Of a DNA stretch of 64,000 nt, positions 52,367 through 62,273 are shown in pieces. The DNA is taken from positions 124,001-188,000 of the forward strand of contig NZ_AJHJ01000007.1 of assembly GCF_000257645.1 (NCBI RefSeq). The letters run 5' to 3'. This stretch comes from Serratia sp. M24T3 (GTDB lineage Bacteria; Pseudomonadota; Gammaproteobacteria; Enterobacterales; Enterobacteriaceae). Under the pieces are notes generated by a model, which made no database searches, was not told the origin of the DNA, and was given only the letters and a program-made list of their open reading frames with translations. Position 1 is the first letter of the stretch; each line of letters begins with the position of its first letter. The position numbers were made by a program, and so were the translations under genes.

Positions 52367-53782
52367 TTATTTTAGCTTGGAAAATATGTCTTTGACTGCC
52401 GGAGGGATTAGCTCAGGATGTTGTAGTTGATGCTTTAAATCCTGATGAATCAGCACTTCATCTACCACGCTGGTGTGGGTGGTGTGCTGCGCTTTTAAAT
52501 AAATTCGCCTGGCGACTTTTTCAAGTCCGGCCTTTCTAGTGACTGAAATAAGCTTCGTTCTGAACCCTGGATAGCGAGCAAGTCGATAATTTAATGCTAC
52601 AAGAACGCGTTTAACAATTTGCTTAAATCTATTTACCGGACCGTGCTGCAAAACATATTTAACCTGCCGGCCCACAAATCTGTAAGGCTTGGTAATTTTC
52701 CAGGATCGGCTTAACACCATATGATGATGTGCAGTGCCAACATGGTGATAGTTGTTGGTCATTTGTTCTAATGCTGCCTGCAACTGCTCAATATCTTGTT
52801 TAAGCTTGGCATTTTCATACTCAAGATGAACTTTTGTGTTTAATACTTCATAATTTCGAGACTCTTTTATTTCCCATCTCTCATAATTTCGAGCTTCTTT
52901 TTCTGACCAGATCTCGTGATGCAATCTTTCACTTTCTAATGCTTCAGTGCTAATAGTCGTCTCTATATCAACAACCTGAGTTTTGAGAGTTGAGATCTCT
53001 TCTTGTAATACTTTTAGCTGAGAGTGAAAAGCCTGCTCGTTTTCGTCATAGGCTTTCGCTAGTTCGATTAGTGAAACGCCATAATCGACATCGAAGGCTG
53101 TATGGAACTGGCTTACAATCGATTCATCAGCACCCTTTTGCGCCACCACGCTGTAATCAGGGCTGACAGAGAGTAAAACGTCCGAAAGCGATACGTTCAG
53201 ATGTTGTTGGCTAATATGCTTAGGCTCTTGCAGGCGCATAACCTTTGTGCGACTAAAACCGGCATACTCTGCTAAAAATTCTAATAGCTGATACGGAATT
53301 GGCTTATCGTGGGTTGGGTCTAAATGGAATGTATTAGTCCCCACCTGAATATTCTCGGCATTGGGCGTCTCTAAAATTAGCAGACCTCCTGGTTTTAGCA
53401 CTCTTAACGCTTCATCAACCAGAATACGCACATTGTCAAAACCAATATGTTCAATTAGATGGAAGGACGAAATCAGCGCGATAGAATTATCTGGCAAGGC
53501 TTTAAGGCTAGATATTGCTTCAGCTTTTTCAGCCTTGAGGTTAAGCTCTATACAATAAGAAAGCATTCCTTCGTCAAGATCTACCCCACTAGCGTCAAAG
53601 CCTAAATGCGTGGCCATTTCTAGCCATTCACCCCGACCGCAGCCAAGGTCGAGTGCATTAGCCCCAGGATACACCTTTAAAAGGGGAGAAATTATTGGAA
53701 TATAGGCTTCAAGTCGCTTTCCAATTAGCTCGCGAGACCCACGATATTTTTTTTCAAATGCGCTATAAAAACTATCTTTCAT
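52367..53782 (-). CDS. WbdD-like methyltransferase with coiled coil, no kinase domain
   Basis: 471 residues. N-terminal class I methyltransferase (about 1-215) with SAM motif I LDLGCGRGEW at 44-53, acidic VDLDEGM and an HLIEHIGF motif. Residues about 235-345 form a long heptad-rich coiled coil with a short internal repeat (EARNYERWEIKESRNYEVL). Then a basic, amphipathic stretch (SRSWKITKPYRFVGRQVKY and on to about 432) suited to membrane attachment. E. coli WbdD caps O8/O9 chains by methylation, with a separate kinase in O9a; the kinase is missing here. Starts 11 bases inside the wzt 3' end. Confidence 0.75.
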   Translation of the reverse strand: MKDSFYSAFEKKYRGSRELIGKRLEAYIPIISPLLKVYPGANALDLGCGRGEWLEMATHLGFDASGVDLDEGMLSYCIELNLKAEKAEAISSLKALPDNSIALISSFHLIEHIGFDNVRILVDEALRVLKPGGLLILETPNAENIQVGTNTFHLDPTHDKPIPYQLLEFLAEYAGFSRTKVMRLQEPKHISQQHLNVSLSDVLLSVSPDYSVVAQKGADESIVSQFHTAFDVDYGVSLIELAKAYDENEQAFHSQLKVLQEEISTLKTQVVDIETTISTEALESERLHHEIWSEKEARNYERWEIKESRNYEVLNTKVHLEYENAKLKQDIEQLQAALEQMTNNYHHVGTAHHHMVLSRSWKITKPYRFVGRQVKYVLQHGPVNRFKQIVKRVLVALNYRLARYPGFRTKLISVTRKAGLEKVARRIYLKAQHTTHTSVVDEVLIHQDLKHQLQHPELIPPAVKDIFSKLK

Positions 53783-55004
53783 ATGAACACTCTAACTCCG
53801 TTTCCAGCCACGACACCCCAATGAATGACAGCCTATCGATGTTGATCACATTGAATACCAGAGCCAGGTCTCGCCACTCATAGTTGTTATTAATATGCGT
53901 GTCTCGGTCATGCAATGCCGTGGCAATTGAGAAGTTACCTTCACCAAGGTTCATCGGGAATTTATAATTAAAGGTAACTTTCTGTCCTGCGAGCAGGTCA
54001 TGAACCGTTTCTTTCATATGGTAGGAATTAGTGCCAAACACTATTTGCCCCAGACGATCCTTAATTTGAAAACCTAAAACCAACTCTTTTACTGGCCGAT
54101 GAATTTCCACCTCGATTTGCAAGGTCACGAGATCGCCAACGCCAATATTTTCTGAAACTTTCCCTTTGCTGTTAATCAAAGAGATAGAACCAACCGTGGC
54201 ATCCCCATTCCCGGAAATAGTCTGCACCTGACCATCTTCGGTTTTTTCCTGTCGGATAGTAACCGGCGATCCTGACTTCTCGGCCAACATTGCATTGTAG
54301 TAATCCATAATTTCTTCTGGATTACCCTGTTTCTCAATACGCCCCTTATTTAAGAGTATTGCGCGGTCGCAAATTGACTGAATCGCAGCTTTGTCATGGG
54401 AGACCAACAGCAAAGTCGTTCCCTGTTCGCGAAACTCGCGAATTCGCGCAAAGCTTTTATGCTGAAAATAGGCATCACCGACCGAAAGTGCTTCATCGAT
54501 AATCAACACGTCTGGGCGAATAGCAGTAGCAATACTAAAAGCGAGACGCACCTGCATACCGCTTGAATAAACGCGCGCCGGCTGATCGATATAATCGCCG
54601 ATTTCTGCAAACTCTTCGATCTCAGGCATCAGGTCACTGACCTGCTGTGCGGTCATTCCCAGCAACTGCCCAGACATATAGGCATTCTGCCTTCCGGTAA
54701 AATCAGGATGAAAACCCATACCAAGTTCGAGCATTGCGGCAACACGGCCTTCAATACGGATCTCACCGGTAGTGGGCTTAGCTGTACCGGTTATCAGTTT
54801 CAGCAGGGTACTCTTGCCTGCCCCATTGATACCAATTATACCCACGGCCTCGCCTGGTTTAACAACAAACGATATATCGTTGAGGATCCATTTGAGGTCG
54901 TGTTGTAGTTTTTTCGACAGCGAGAGCCACTCAATTAATCGCGCAGACTTTGAGGGATATTGCTTGTAGGCCTTACCGACTTTATCAACAGAAATAAAGC
55001 TCAT
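53772..55004 (-). CDS. wzt: O-antigen ABC exporter ATPase Wzt with C-terminal carbohydrate-binding domain
   Basis: 410 residues. ATPase domain (about 1-245): Walker A GINGAGKST (58-66), signature YSSGMQVRLAF, Walker B VLIIDEALSVGD, H-loop LLVSHD. A further domain (about 265-410) has the beta-sandwich pattern of Wzt_C, which in E. coli O8/O9a binds the capped non-reducing end of the polymer; shorter Wzt proteins that lack it do not require capping. It overlaps the wzm stop by one base. Its presence next to a methyltransferase suggests the cap is recognised for export. Confidence 0.92.
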   Translation of the reverse strand: MSFISVDKVGKAYKQYPSKSARLIEWLSLSKKLQHDLKWILNDISFVVKPGEAVGIIGINGAGKSTLLKLITGTAKPTTGEIRIEGRVAAMLELGMGFHPDFTGRQNAYMSGQLLGMTAQQVSDLMPEIEEFAEIGDYIDQPARVYSSGMQVRLAFSIATAIRPDVLIIDEALSVGDAYFQHKSFARIREFREQGTTLLLVSHDKAAIQSICDRAILLNKGRIEKQGNPEEIMDYYNAMLAEKSGSPVTIRQEKTEDGQVQTISGNGDATVGSISLINSKGKVSENIGVGDLVTLQIEVEIHRPVKELVLGFQIKDRLGQIVFGTNSYHMKETVHDLLAGQKVTFNYKFPMNLGEGNFSIATALHDRDTHINNNYEWRDLALVFNVINIDRLSFIGVSWLETELECSYER

Positions 55005-55798
55005 TATAATTCATCCACCATATCAGCAGAATGCTTTCTAAATAGCCGCATTCCGAGCGCGCAAAATACAATCCCTAACAGCAGCACTGGCCATAGCGAG
55101 TACCAATCAGGCATTCTGTGATAGGTAAAAATTGACTGATAACCGGCCATAAGACGAGCTAATGGGTTATACATCAATACGTTATGCGCCCAATCAGGTA
55201 GTGAATTCAAAACATAAACAACCGGAGTAAACCAAAACCAAAACTGAAGGAGAACGGTGACAAACTGCCCGACGTCACGGAAAAATACGTTCATCACCCC
55301 GAAAATCATGCCTAATCCTACAGAGAAAAGTAGCTGAAGACACAACAATGGGATAAATGCTAGAAACAACATATTAGGGAAATTCCCAGTCAGTAGCAGG
55401 AAAATAATAAATAAGCTGAAAATAATTAAGAAATTAGCCACCGCCGATAAAACGACAATAATTGGGAGGCAAATTTTTGGAAAACTTAGTTTCTTAATCA
55501 GGTTAGCGTTAGCAATAAAAACGTTCTGGCTTTTGTCGACAATCTCAGTAAATAAAGTCCAGGTCAATACGCCGGAACATAGATAAATACTGTAGGTGAA
55601 GGGACCTGCCTCACCGGGCATTCTTGCGCGCATTACCTGTGAGAAGACCAGCGTATAAACCAGGATCATCGCTAAAGGCTGTAAAACCAGCCACAGAGCA
55701 CCTAACATGCTTGTCTGATAGCGAGACTGAAAGTCTCGCTTAACGCTGCTAGTGATAAAACCACGATAGCGATAAATTGCTAGTAGTAAATCTTTCAC
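55004..55798 (-). CDS. wzm: O-antigen ABC exporter permease Wzm
   Basis: 264 residues, ABC-2 type permease with six predicted membrane segments. The N-terminal [20 protein letters not shown] region, [11 protein letters not shown], and the [24 protein letters not shown] segment are typical of Wzm/KpsM proteins. Together with Wzt it moves undecaprenyl-linked polysaccharide across the inner membrane. It overlaps manB by four bases and wzt by one. Confidence 0.94.
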   Translation of the reverse strand: MKDLLLAIYRYRGFITSSVKRDFQSRYQTSMLGALWLVLQPLAMILVYTLVFSQVMRARMPGEAGPFTYSIYLCSGVLTWTLFTEIVDKSQNVFIANANLIKKLSFPKICLPIIVVLSAVANFLIIFSLFIIFLLLTGNFPNMLFLAFIPLLCLQLLFSVGLGMIFGVMNVFFRDVGQFVTVLLQFWFWFTPVVYVLNSLPDWAHNVLMYNPLARLMAGYQSIFTYHRMPDWYSLWPVLLLGIVFCALGMRLFRKHSADMVDEL

Positions 55799-57174
55799 AA
55801 AGAATCCCCACCTAATAGCTGGATGATCTCTGCTGTTTTCTGATTCATCAGCTCAGTGTTCCCTTTTGATTCAACGTTCAATCGGATAACAGGCTCGGTA
55901 TTGGAGCTTCTCAGGTTGAAGCGCCAATCAGCAAACTCGAGGCTGAGGCCATCGGTGAAATCGACATTCAGTGCGTCGGATTCGTAAGTATCGCGAATTC
56001 TTTGGATAACCAGCTTGGCATCTTCTACCTTGCGGTTGATTTCGCCAGATGCAGGGAATGCCGCCATGCGATCTTTCACCATGCTGCTCAGCGAGTTACC
56101 TTTTACCGAAACCAGTTCGGCCACCAGCAACCACGGGATCATGCCACTGTCGCAGTAGGCGAAATCACGGAAATAGTGGTGGGCGCTCATCTCGCCGCCA
56201 TACACGGCGTCTTCACTGCGCATGCGTTCTTTGATAAACGCGTGGCCCGTTTTCGACATAATCGCCACGCCGCCAGACTGGCTCACAATATCCTGCGTAT
56301 TCCAGGTCAGGCGCGGGTCGTGAATTATTTTTTGTCCAGGATTCTTTTCGAGGAAAGCCTGTCCCAATAAGCCGACAATATAATACCCTTCAATGAACTC
56401 ACCAGCCGCGTCAAAGAAGAAGCAGCGGTCAAAGTCGCCGTCGAAAGCAATACCCATATCAGCATTATGTGCTTTTACTGCGTCAGCGGTATCGGCGCGA
56501 CATTCTGGCAGCAGTGGATTAGGAATACCGTTAGGGAAATTACCATCGGGCTGATTATGAACTTTGATAAATGTCACTGGGACATTATCTTTTTTGAAGC
56601 GGCGTTCAATCTCATCGATAACATGTCCTGCTGCGCCATTTCCTGAGTTGATCACCAACTTCAGAGGTTTAAGCGCTGAAGGATTAATATAACCCAGCAG
56701 GTGATCAACATATTGCTCAAGAATATCGATTTTCTGATAAGTACCGCGTTTGGAGGAATCTACTGCAGCAAATTCGTTTTGCTCGGCCAATCGCTTAATA
56801 TCAAGCAGCCCGGTATCACCGCTGATAGGCTGGGAATTCTTACGCACCAGTTTCATGCCGTTATAATCCATTGGATTATGACTTGCAGTAACTTCAATAC
56901 CGCCGTCCATATCTAAATGGAAGGTGGAAAAATAAACTTCTTCAGTACCACTGACACCGATATCATAAACGTCGGTTCCGGCATCCATAAGGCCATTGCC
57001 GAGCGCTAATTTCAGCTCTTCGCTGGTTAAGCGGACATCACCACCTAAAACAACTTTTTTCGGCTTGAGGTATTCACCAAATGCACGACCAATACGGTAA
57101 GCGATATCTGTATTTAACTCTTCGCCCAGTTTTCCACGGATATCATAAGCTTTGAAACAAGTTAACGTAGTCAT
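55795..57174 (-). CDS. manB: Phosphomannomutase ManB
   Basis: 459 residues. Converts mannose 6-phosphate to mannose 1-phosphate. The phosphoserine loop TASHNP has S98, the metal loop DGDFDR is at 245-250, the sugar-specific [10 protein letters not shown] at 326-335 and phosphate-binding [15 protein letters not shown] near the end. It supplies ManC with substrate for GDP-mannose. It is 14 bases after manC and overlaps wzm by four bases. Confidence 0.96.
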   Translation of the reverse strand: MTTLTCFKAYDIRGKLGEELNTDIAYRIGRAFGEYLKPKKVVLGGDVRLTSEELKLALGNGLMDAGTDVYDIGVSGTEEVYFSTFHLDMDGGIEVTASHNPMDYNGMKLVRKNSQPISGDTGLLDIKRLAEQNEFAAVDSSKRGTYQKIDILEQYVDHLLGYINPSALKPLKLVINSGNGAAGHVIDEIERRFKKDNVPVTFIKVHNQPDGNFPNGIPNPLLPECRADTADAVKAHNADMGIAFDGDFDRCFFFDAAGEFIEGYYIVGLLGQAFLEKNPGQKIIHDPRLTWNTQDIVSQSGGVAIMSKTGHAFIKERMRSEDAVYGGEMSAHHYFRDFAYCDSGMIPWLLVAELVSVKGNSLSSMVKDRMAAFPASGEINRKVEDAKLVIQRIRDTYESDALNVDFTDGLSLEFADWRFNLRSSNTEPVIRLNVESKGNTELMNQKTAEIIQLLGGDSL

Positions 57175-57188
57175 GTAAACCTCAAGAA

Positions 57189-58601
57189 TTAATTACGACC
57201 GTAGTGATCTTTAATGCGAATAACGTCATCGTTGCCAAGGTAAGAACCAGAGCGAACTTCAAGAATTTCCAATGGGATTTTGCCTGGGTTTTCCAGAGTA
57301 TGAACTGACCCAATCGGAATAAACGTTGACTGATTTTCCGTCAACAGGAAAGTATTGTCACTGATAGTGACCTGTGCGGTACCGGCCAGAATAATCCAGT
57401 GTTCTGCGCGGTGATGATGCATCTGAGTGGATAATTTACCGCCAGGATTAACCGTTACGCGATTTACATTGAAACGATTCTCGGCAACCACTAAATCGCT
57501 TTTACCCCAAGGGCGGTAAATATCGCGATGATGCTTATATTCGCTTCTCAGATTAGTTTTAAGATATTCCACAACTTTCTTAACATCTTGAACTTTTGAC
57601 TTATCAACAACCAGAAGCGCATCTTTAGTATTTACAATTACCAGATTTTGCACACCAACGGCCGCAACCATTTTCTCATCGGTATTAATATAACAATCAT
57701 GGGTGTTGTGCAGGAATACGTCGCCCGTGAGCGCATTGTTTTGCTCATCTTTTTCGTTGACTTCCCACAAGGCTGACCAGGAACCAACATCACTCCAGCC
57801 TGCATCCAATGGCACAACCATCGCGTTACGTGTTTTTTCCATCACGGCATAGTCGACTGAATCATCAGGACAAAGTGAAAAGGCTTCTTTATCTACGGTG
57901 ATGAAGTCCATCCCGTCTGGCAGATCATGCAGTGATTTTTTGCAGGCTTCATAGATATCTGGACGGAATTTCTCTAACTCTTCGAGGTATTTCTTGGCGC
58001 GGAACATAAACATGCCGCTGTTCCAGTAATATTCACCGGAAGCGATATAGGTTTCAGCAGTAGCGCTGTCAGGCTTTTCAACAAAGCATTTAACCTGATA
58101 GCCTTCATCAAGTTCTCCAATGCTTTCGCCACGTTGAATATAACCGTATCCGGTTTCAGGGCCGGTAGGCACAATACCAAAGGTTACCAGACTGTTTTTA
58201 CTGGCAAATGGAATCGCCTTTTCAACAACTTCGTGAAACTTTTCAACATTATTAATGACGTGATCGGCAGCCAGTACCAGCATGACCGGGTCATCACCAT
58301 CTTTTATCGCGTTCAGCGCCGCGAGAGCTATAGCAGGAGCAGTATTGCGTCCAACAGGTTCAAGAATAATGTTATTAGACAGTTTTTTGATCTGTCTTAA
58401 TTGTTCTGCTACCAGAAAACGATGCTCGTCATTGCAGATCACAACTGGCTCGCGTACTTCAAGATCGTCCAAACGAAGTACAGTCTCTTGCAGCATAGAA
58501 TTTTTGCTGTGCAACCTTAAAAACTGCTTAGGATAAAGCTCTCTGGACATTGGCCAAAGACGACTGCCGGTACCACCTGCCATGATCACTGGGAGTAACA
58601 T
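57189..58601 (-). CDS. manC: Mannose-1-phosphate guanylyltransferase / mannose-6-phosphate isomerase ManC
   Basis: 470 residues, bifunctional. The N-terminal nucleotidyltransferase (about 1-340) has [19 protein letters not shown] at 9-27 and FVEKP at 173-177; the C-terminal cupin isomerase (about 355-470) has the histidine cluster HHHRAEHW at 395-402. It makes GDP-mannose, the precursor of the whole cluster. First gene after the JUMPStart/ops leader. Confidence 0.96.
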   Translation of the reverse strand: MLLPVIMAGGTGSRLWPMSRELYPKQFLRLHSKNSMLQETVLRLDDLEVREPVVICNDEHRFLVAEQLRQIKKLSNNIILEPVGRNTAPAIALAALNAIKDGDDPVMLVLAADHVINNVEKFHEVVEKAIPFASKNSLVTFGIVPTGPETGYGYIQRGESIGELDEGYQVKCFVEKPDSATAETYIASGEYYWNSGMFMFRAKKYLEELEKFRPDIYEACKKSLHDLPDGMDFITVDKEAFSLCPDDSVDYAVMEKTRNAMVVPLDAGWSDVGSWSALWEVNEKDEQNNALTGDVFLHNTHDCYINTDEKMVAAVGVQNLVIVNTKDALLVVDKSKVQDVKKVVEYLKTNLRSEYKHHRDIYRPWGKSDLVVAENRFNVNRVTVNPGGKLSTQMHHHRAEHWIILAGTAQVTISDNTFLLTENQSTFIPIGSVHTLENPGKIPLEILEVRSGSYLGNDDVIRIKDHYGRN

Positions 58602-58684
58602 TTTCTTTCCTTAAGATATCTTACTTTGCAACAGTTTTTTTAATTAGAACAATTAGTTAGCATTGAGTCACTTGACCTTGATGA

Positions 58685-58720
58685 ATGCTACCGCCCTTGG
58701 CTTGTAGCAACCAAAGTACT
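58685..58720 (-). promoter_or_regulatory. JUMPStart sequence with ops element (RfaH recruitment)
   Basis: On the minus strand GGCGGTAGCAT (58695 to 58685) is an exact match to the ops consensus. The bases before it (CTTTGGTTGCTACAAGCCAA) follow the JUMPStart pattern found ahead of O-antigen and capsule operons. RfaH is expected to load here and stop early termination in the long downstream operon. It lies 84 bases before the manC start. Confidence 0.9.
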
Positions 58721-59003
58721 GTTCGTTTTAAGGGTCATTAAGCTTTATTTGAGGGTTGCGTGTCCTGCAGTATTAATCAGGAGCTATTTGCCGCCCAGTA
58801 TAGCTATTGTTAGTAAAAAGTTCTAATCGAGTGCGCAAAATGCTGGCATGAACAAAAATATATTTCTTCCAGATTATTCTCGTAAGTTGATATTGCCAAT
58901 ATTTTCAACTTTGAATGAATAATAATTAAGCTATTTCATAAAATAAACATCAGAAAAATAATTCCAATGATCTCTATTGATAACTTAAGGTTGTTAAAAA
59001 CAC

Positions 59004-59034
59004 AAAAAACACCGATCAACGGTGCTTTTTTTTT
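59004..59034 (-). terminator. Intrinsic terminator of galF
   Basis: CACCG/CGGTG stem (59010-59014 with 59020-59024), five-base loop, followed on the minus strand by six T residues; a T-run also follows on the plus strand. It separates galF transcription from the O-antigen operon. Confidence 0.8.
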
Positions 59035-59056
59035 AATCAATTTTTAAAAGTAAAAA

Positions 59057-59944
59057 TCAATCAATCTTAAGTGTTTTCAGCCATTCTTTAAATTGAGCGC
59101 CTGAAGCATTATGACGCAGGCTATATTCTACGAAAGCTTTCATATAACCCAATTTGTCGCCGCAGTCGTGCGAACGGCCGGTCATGGTAAAGGCTTCAAC
59201 GGTTTCTTTCTTCATCAGCAATGCAATTGCATCAGTCAGCTGAATTTCGTTACCCGCACCATAAGGGGTTACTGCCAGCAGAGGCCAGATGTCTTCGTTA
59301 AACACATAACGGCCAACAACCGCCAAATTTGATGGCGCGTCTTTGCGGTCCGGCTTTTCGACAATAGCTTTCATTGGAATGCTTTTGCCAGGTTCACCTT
59401 CAACACCGTTGCAGTCAACCACGCCATATTTAGAAACGTCTTCTTCTGGTACTTCTTCAACCATTACCTGGCTGTTACCCGTTTCTTCAAAACGCTTAAC
59501 CATCGCAGCGAGGTTGTCTCTGCGCAGGTCGCAAGAAACTTCGTCCATCAGAACGTCTGGCAAAATAACGGCAAAAGGCGCATCGCCAATCAGCGGACGC
59601 GCGCAAAGCACTGCATGCCCGAGGCCTTTAGACTGGCCCTGACGCACGTTCATGATGGTTACGCCTTTCGGGCAGATAGACTGGATCTCTTCCAGCAGCT
59701 GGCGCTTGACGCGCGACTCAAGCATGCTTTCAAGCTCGAAAGAGGTGTCAAAATGGTTTTCAATTGCATTTTTGGACGAGTGAGTGACCAGAATGATTTC
59801 TTTGATGCCAGCGGCAGCGCATTCATTAACGATGTACTGAATCAGAGGCTTATCAACAATTGGCAGCATTTCTTTCGGAATGGCCTTTGTCGCAGGCAAC
59901 ATACGTGTGCCTAAACCGGCAACAGGGATAACAGCTTTTAACAT
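59057..59944 (-). CDS. galF: UTP--glucose-1-phosphate uridylyltransferase family protein (GalF/GalU)
   Basis: 295 residues. The N-terminus [20 protein letters not shown] retains the nucleotide-binding arginine that is altered in E. coli GalF (GLGMHMLP), and FVEKP-like [19 protein letters not shown] is intact, so it is probably catalytically active like GalU. Other parts (short N-terminus, [13 protein letters not shown]) resemble GalF. The position next to the O-antigen operon supports the name galF; either way it makes UDP-glucose. Confidence 0.85.
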   Translation of the reverse strand: MLKAVIPVAGLGTRMLPATKAIPKEMLPIVDKPLIQYIVNECAAAGIKEIILVTHSSKNAIENHFDTSFELESMLESRVKRQLLEEIQSICPKGVTIMNVRQGQSKGLGHAVLCARPLIGDAPFAVILPDVLMDEVSCDLRRDNLAAMVKRFEETGNSQVMVEEVPEEDVSKYGVVDCNGVEGEPGKSIPMKAIVEKPDRKDAPSNLAVVGRYVFNEDIWPLLAVTPYGAGNEIQLTDAIALLMKKETVEAFTMTGRSHDCGDKLGYMKAFVEYSLRHNASGAQFKEWLKTLKID

Positions 59945-60538
59945 TGTAAGAGATACTCCTCAACACCATAAGATTAAAATTCAGCCAGCGGTTTTACAGA
60001 ATTTATCTACCGCTCTACCCACTGAAGATACTTAAGCAATAGCTATTAGCTTTAAAAATCACTTAAGCAAAGTATAGACTCTCGCCATGCTTTTGCAGGC
60101 TCAATCAACAATCCCAAATCTGTATAAGATGTTGTCTTTATACCGTGAATCTTTCAGTAGCTTACGTCTAAGCCGTGCAAACGGAAACCACACATCACGA
60201 GTTTAGTATGACCTTAAGTCAATCATAAAAAAATAAGATTGTTACCCGTAAATTGACTTTTTTTAATATAAAACAATAAAAAACGTATTGCCGGGCCACA
60301 CGGGTTCTGGGTATGTCGAGCAAATCAACGAATTGTCGAAAAAGTCAACAACAGAGATTTTTGTCAGCCACAAAGCGTAAATGAATTCGTATCAAGCCGG
60401 ATTTAGAGCACTTTTCTGAAAATTCAGGCAATCAGCGTGAATTACCTAGCTCTCTGATTTTAAATTTGAAATTTCCCGCCCCAACAACCATTATTCATGG
60501 TGCGGACTCCTCCGCTTGCACAAAGGTATGAAAGCAAT
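59945..60538. other. galF/yegH divergent intergenic region; no gene seen
   Basis: 594 AT-rich bases between divergent galF and yegH. In E. coli this interval contains the 20-gene colanic acid cluster; none of it remains here. It should hold the promoters of both genes. No RNA gene or repeat was recognised. Confidence 0.5.
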
Positions 60539-62125
60539 ATGGAATGGATCGCCGATCCGTCGATTTGGGCCGGGCTGGCTACCCTGGTGGTTCTCGAGAT
60601 TGTACTGGGTATCGATAATCTGATTTTTATCGCTATTCTTGCCGACAAGCTTCCCCGGCATCAGCGTGACCGCGCCCGTGTTACTGGATTGCTTTTTGCG
60701 CTGGTGATGCGCCTCCTGCTGCTGGCCGCAATTTCATGGTTTTCCTCCCTCACGCGGCCATTAATCACTCTCTTCGGCCATTCTTTCAGCGCACGCGACA
60801 TTATCATGTTGGCGGGTGGGATATTTTTGCTGTTCAAGGCAACAACCGAGCTTAATGAACGATTAGAAGGTAAAGACGAGGAAAATAGCCAACAGGGAAG
60901 CCGCGCACGCTTCTGGCCGGTGGTTGCACAGATAGTGGTGTTAGATGCGGTATTCTCGCTCGACTCGGTGATTACTGCAGTCGGCATGGTCGATCACCTG
61001 CCAGTGATGATGGCCGCCGTGTGTATTGCCATCGGCCTGATGCTGCTTGCCAGCCGCCCACTCACGCGATTTGTTAACGACCACCCTACCATTGTTATTC
61101 TGTGTTTAAGTTTCTTGCTGATGATTGGCTTCAGTCTGGTGGCAGACGGCTTTGGATATATCATCCCTAAAGGTTATCTGTATGCCGCTATCGGTTTCTC
61201 GGTGATGATAGAAATGCTGAATCAGCTGGCACAGTTTAACCGTCGGCGCTTTCTCTCATCTCGCCGTTCACTGCGCGAGCGAACTGCCGAAACTGTGTTG
61301 CGAGTGCTGCGCGGCAAGCATGACGACGCCGAACTGGATGCTCACTCTTCAAATATGGTTGCCGATATCAATCCAGAAGAAGACGCGATTTTCAACCAGC
61401 AGGAACGCCATATGATTGAACGGGTGCTGGGATTGGCGCAGCGCTCGGTGAGCAGCGTAATGACCTCGCGCCATGACGTGGATAATGTCGAACTTAACGA
61501 CCCACCCGAGGCGCTGTTACAACAGATTGCTCACAACCAGCACACGCGGATGCTGGTCACCGAGGACAGTTCGACTGATGCGCCGCTTGGCGTCGTTCAC
61601 GTTGTCGATTTGCTCAAACAACAGCTATTGCACAACTCGATGGATATAAAAGCCGTTATCAAACAGCCGCTTATTTTCCCTGAACAACTTTCCCTGCTGG
61701 CCGCACTCGAGCAGTTCAAGCAGGCAAAAACGCACTTTGCGTTTGTGGTTGATGAGTTTGGTTCAGTGGAGGGCATCGTCACATTGACTGACGTGATGGA
61801 AACGATCGCCGGAAGCATGCCTGAGTCTTCGGCCACTCTCGATGCTCGTCATGACATTGTTCAATTAGAAGACGGCAGCTGGATTGCCAATGGTTATATG
61901 CCGCTTGACGATCTAGTGATGTATCTGCCTCTGCCAGTCGATGATAAGCGTGAATATCATACGATCGCTGGTTTATTGATGGAGTACGCGCAGAATATTC
62001 CCCAGGAAGGCACTCAGCTACATATCGACAATTACCTGTTTGAACCCCTCGAGGTGAACAGTCATCGTATTTTGAAAGTGAAAATCACCCCAATTAAAGA
62101 AGTCGAGCAGGATTACGAAGTGTGA
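60539..62125 (+). CDS. yegH: TerC/CBS/CorC-domain membrane protein YegH
   Basis: 528 residues (E. coli 527). N-terminal TerC-like membrane domain (about 1-235, seven or so segments) beginning [20 protein letters not shown] with [12 protein letters not shown] and [21 protein letters not shown], acidic residues typical of metal-handling TerC proteins. Then two CBS domains (about 310-430) and a C-terminal CorC/transporter-associated domain (about 445-528). I used the ATG at 60539; 14 extra codons upstream are not in the family. Function unproven; a role in metal ion transport is inferred from domains. Confidence 0.95.
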   Translation: MEWIADPSIWAGLATLVVLEIVLGIDNLIFIAILADKLPRHQRDRARVTGLLFALVMRLLLLAAISWFSSLTRPLITLFGHSFSARDIIMLAGGIFLLFKATTELNERLEGKDEENSQQGSRARFWPVVAQIVVLDAVFSLDSVITAVGMVDHLPVMMAAVCIAIGLMLLASRPLTRFVNDHPTIVILCLSFLLMIGFSLVADGFGYIIPKGYLYAAIGFSVMIEMLNQLAQFNRRRFLSSRRSLRERTAETVLRVLRGKHDDAELDAHSSNMVADINPEEDAIFNQQERHMIERVLGLAQRSVSSVMTSRHDVDNVELNDPPEALLQQIAHNQHTRMLVTEDSSTDAPLGVVHVVDLLKQQLLHNSMDIKAVIKQPLIFPEQLSLLAALEQFKQAKTHFAFVVDEFGSVEGIVTLTDVMETIAGSMPESSATLDARHDIVQLEDGSWIANGYMPLDDLVMYLPLPVDDKREYHTIAGLLMEYAQNIPQEGTQLHIDNYLFEPLEVNSHRILKVKITPIKEVEQDYEV

Positions 62126-62207
62126 CGAGGTTGGATATTTGCAGCCACTGCGCGACAGGTTTGTGAGCATTGAGCGAGTTCCGGCGAGTCGCCGAGAGGG
62201 TAAACTT

Positions 62208-62238
62208 GCTGACCGGATACAGCATTGCTCCGGTCAGC
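62208..62238. repeat. Inverted repeat between yegH and asmA
   Basis: GCTGACCGGA (62208-62217) pairs perfectly with TCCGGTCAGC (62229-62238). It is placed between convergent stops but has no T-run on either side, so it may be a weak terminator or a transcript-end stabiliser. Confidence 0.55.
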
Positions 62239-62273
62239 GTCTACAGTACGAATATTAAATCAGTTTTGAAGTG

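Larger units (their letters stand above)
58602..59056. other. galF-manC intergenic leader region
   Basis: 455 bases with the galF terminator at one end and the JUMPStart/ops element of the O-antigen operon at the other. The promoter should lie upstream of the element, at about 58780-58900 on the minus strand; a TATACT hexamer at 58797-58802 is a possible -10, but I found no good -35. No open frame. Confidence 0.6.

Noticed and set aside
52367-53782. WbdD kinase domain
   Set aside because: The C-terminal half shows heptads and a basic tail, with no kinase HxD or DFG-like motif.
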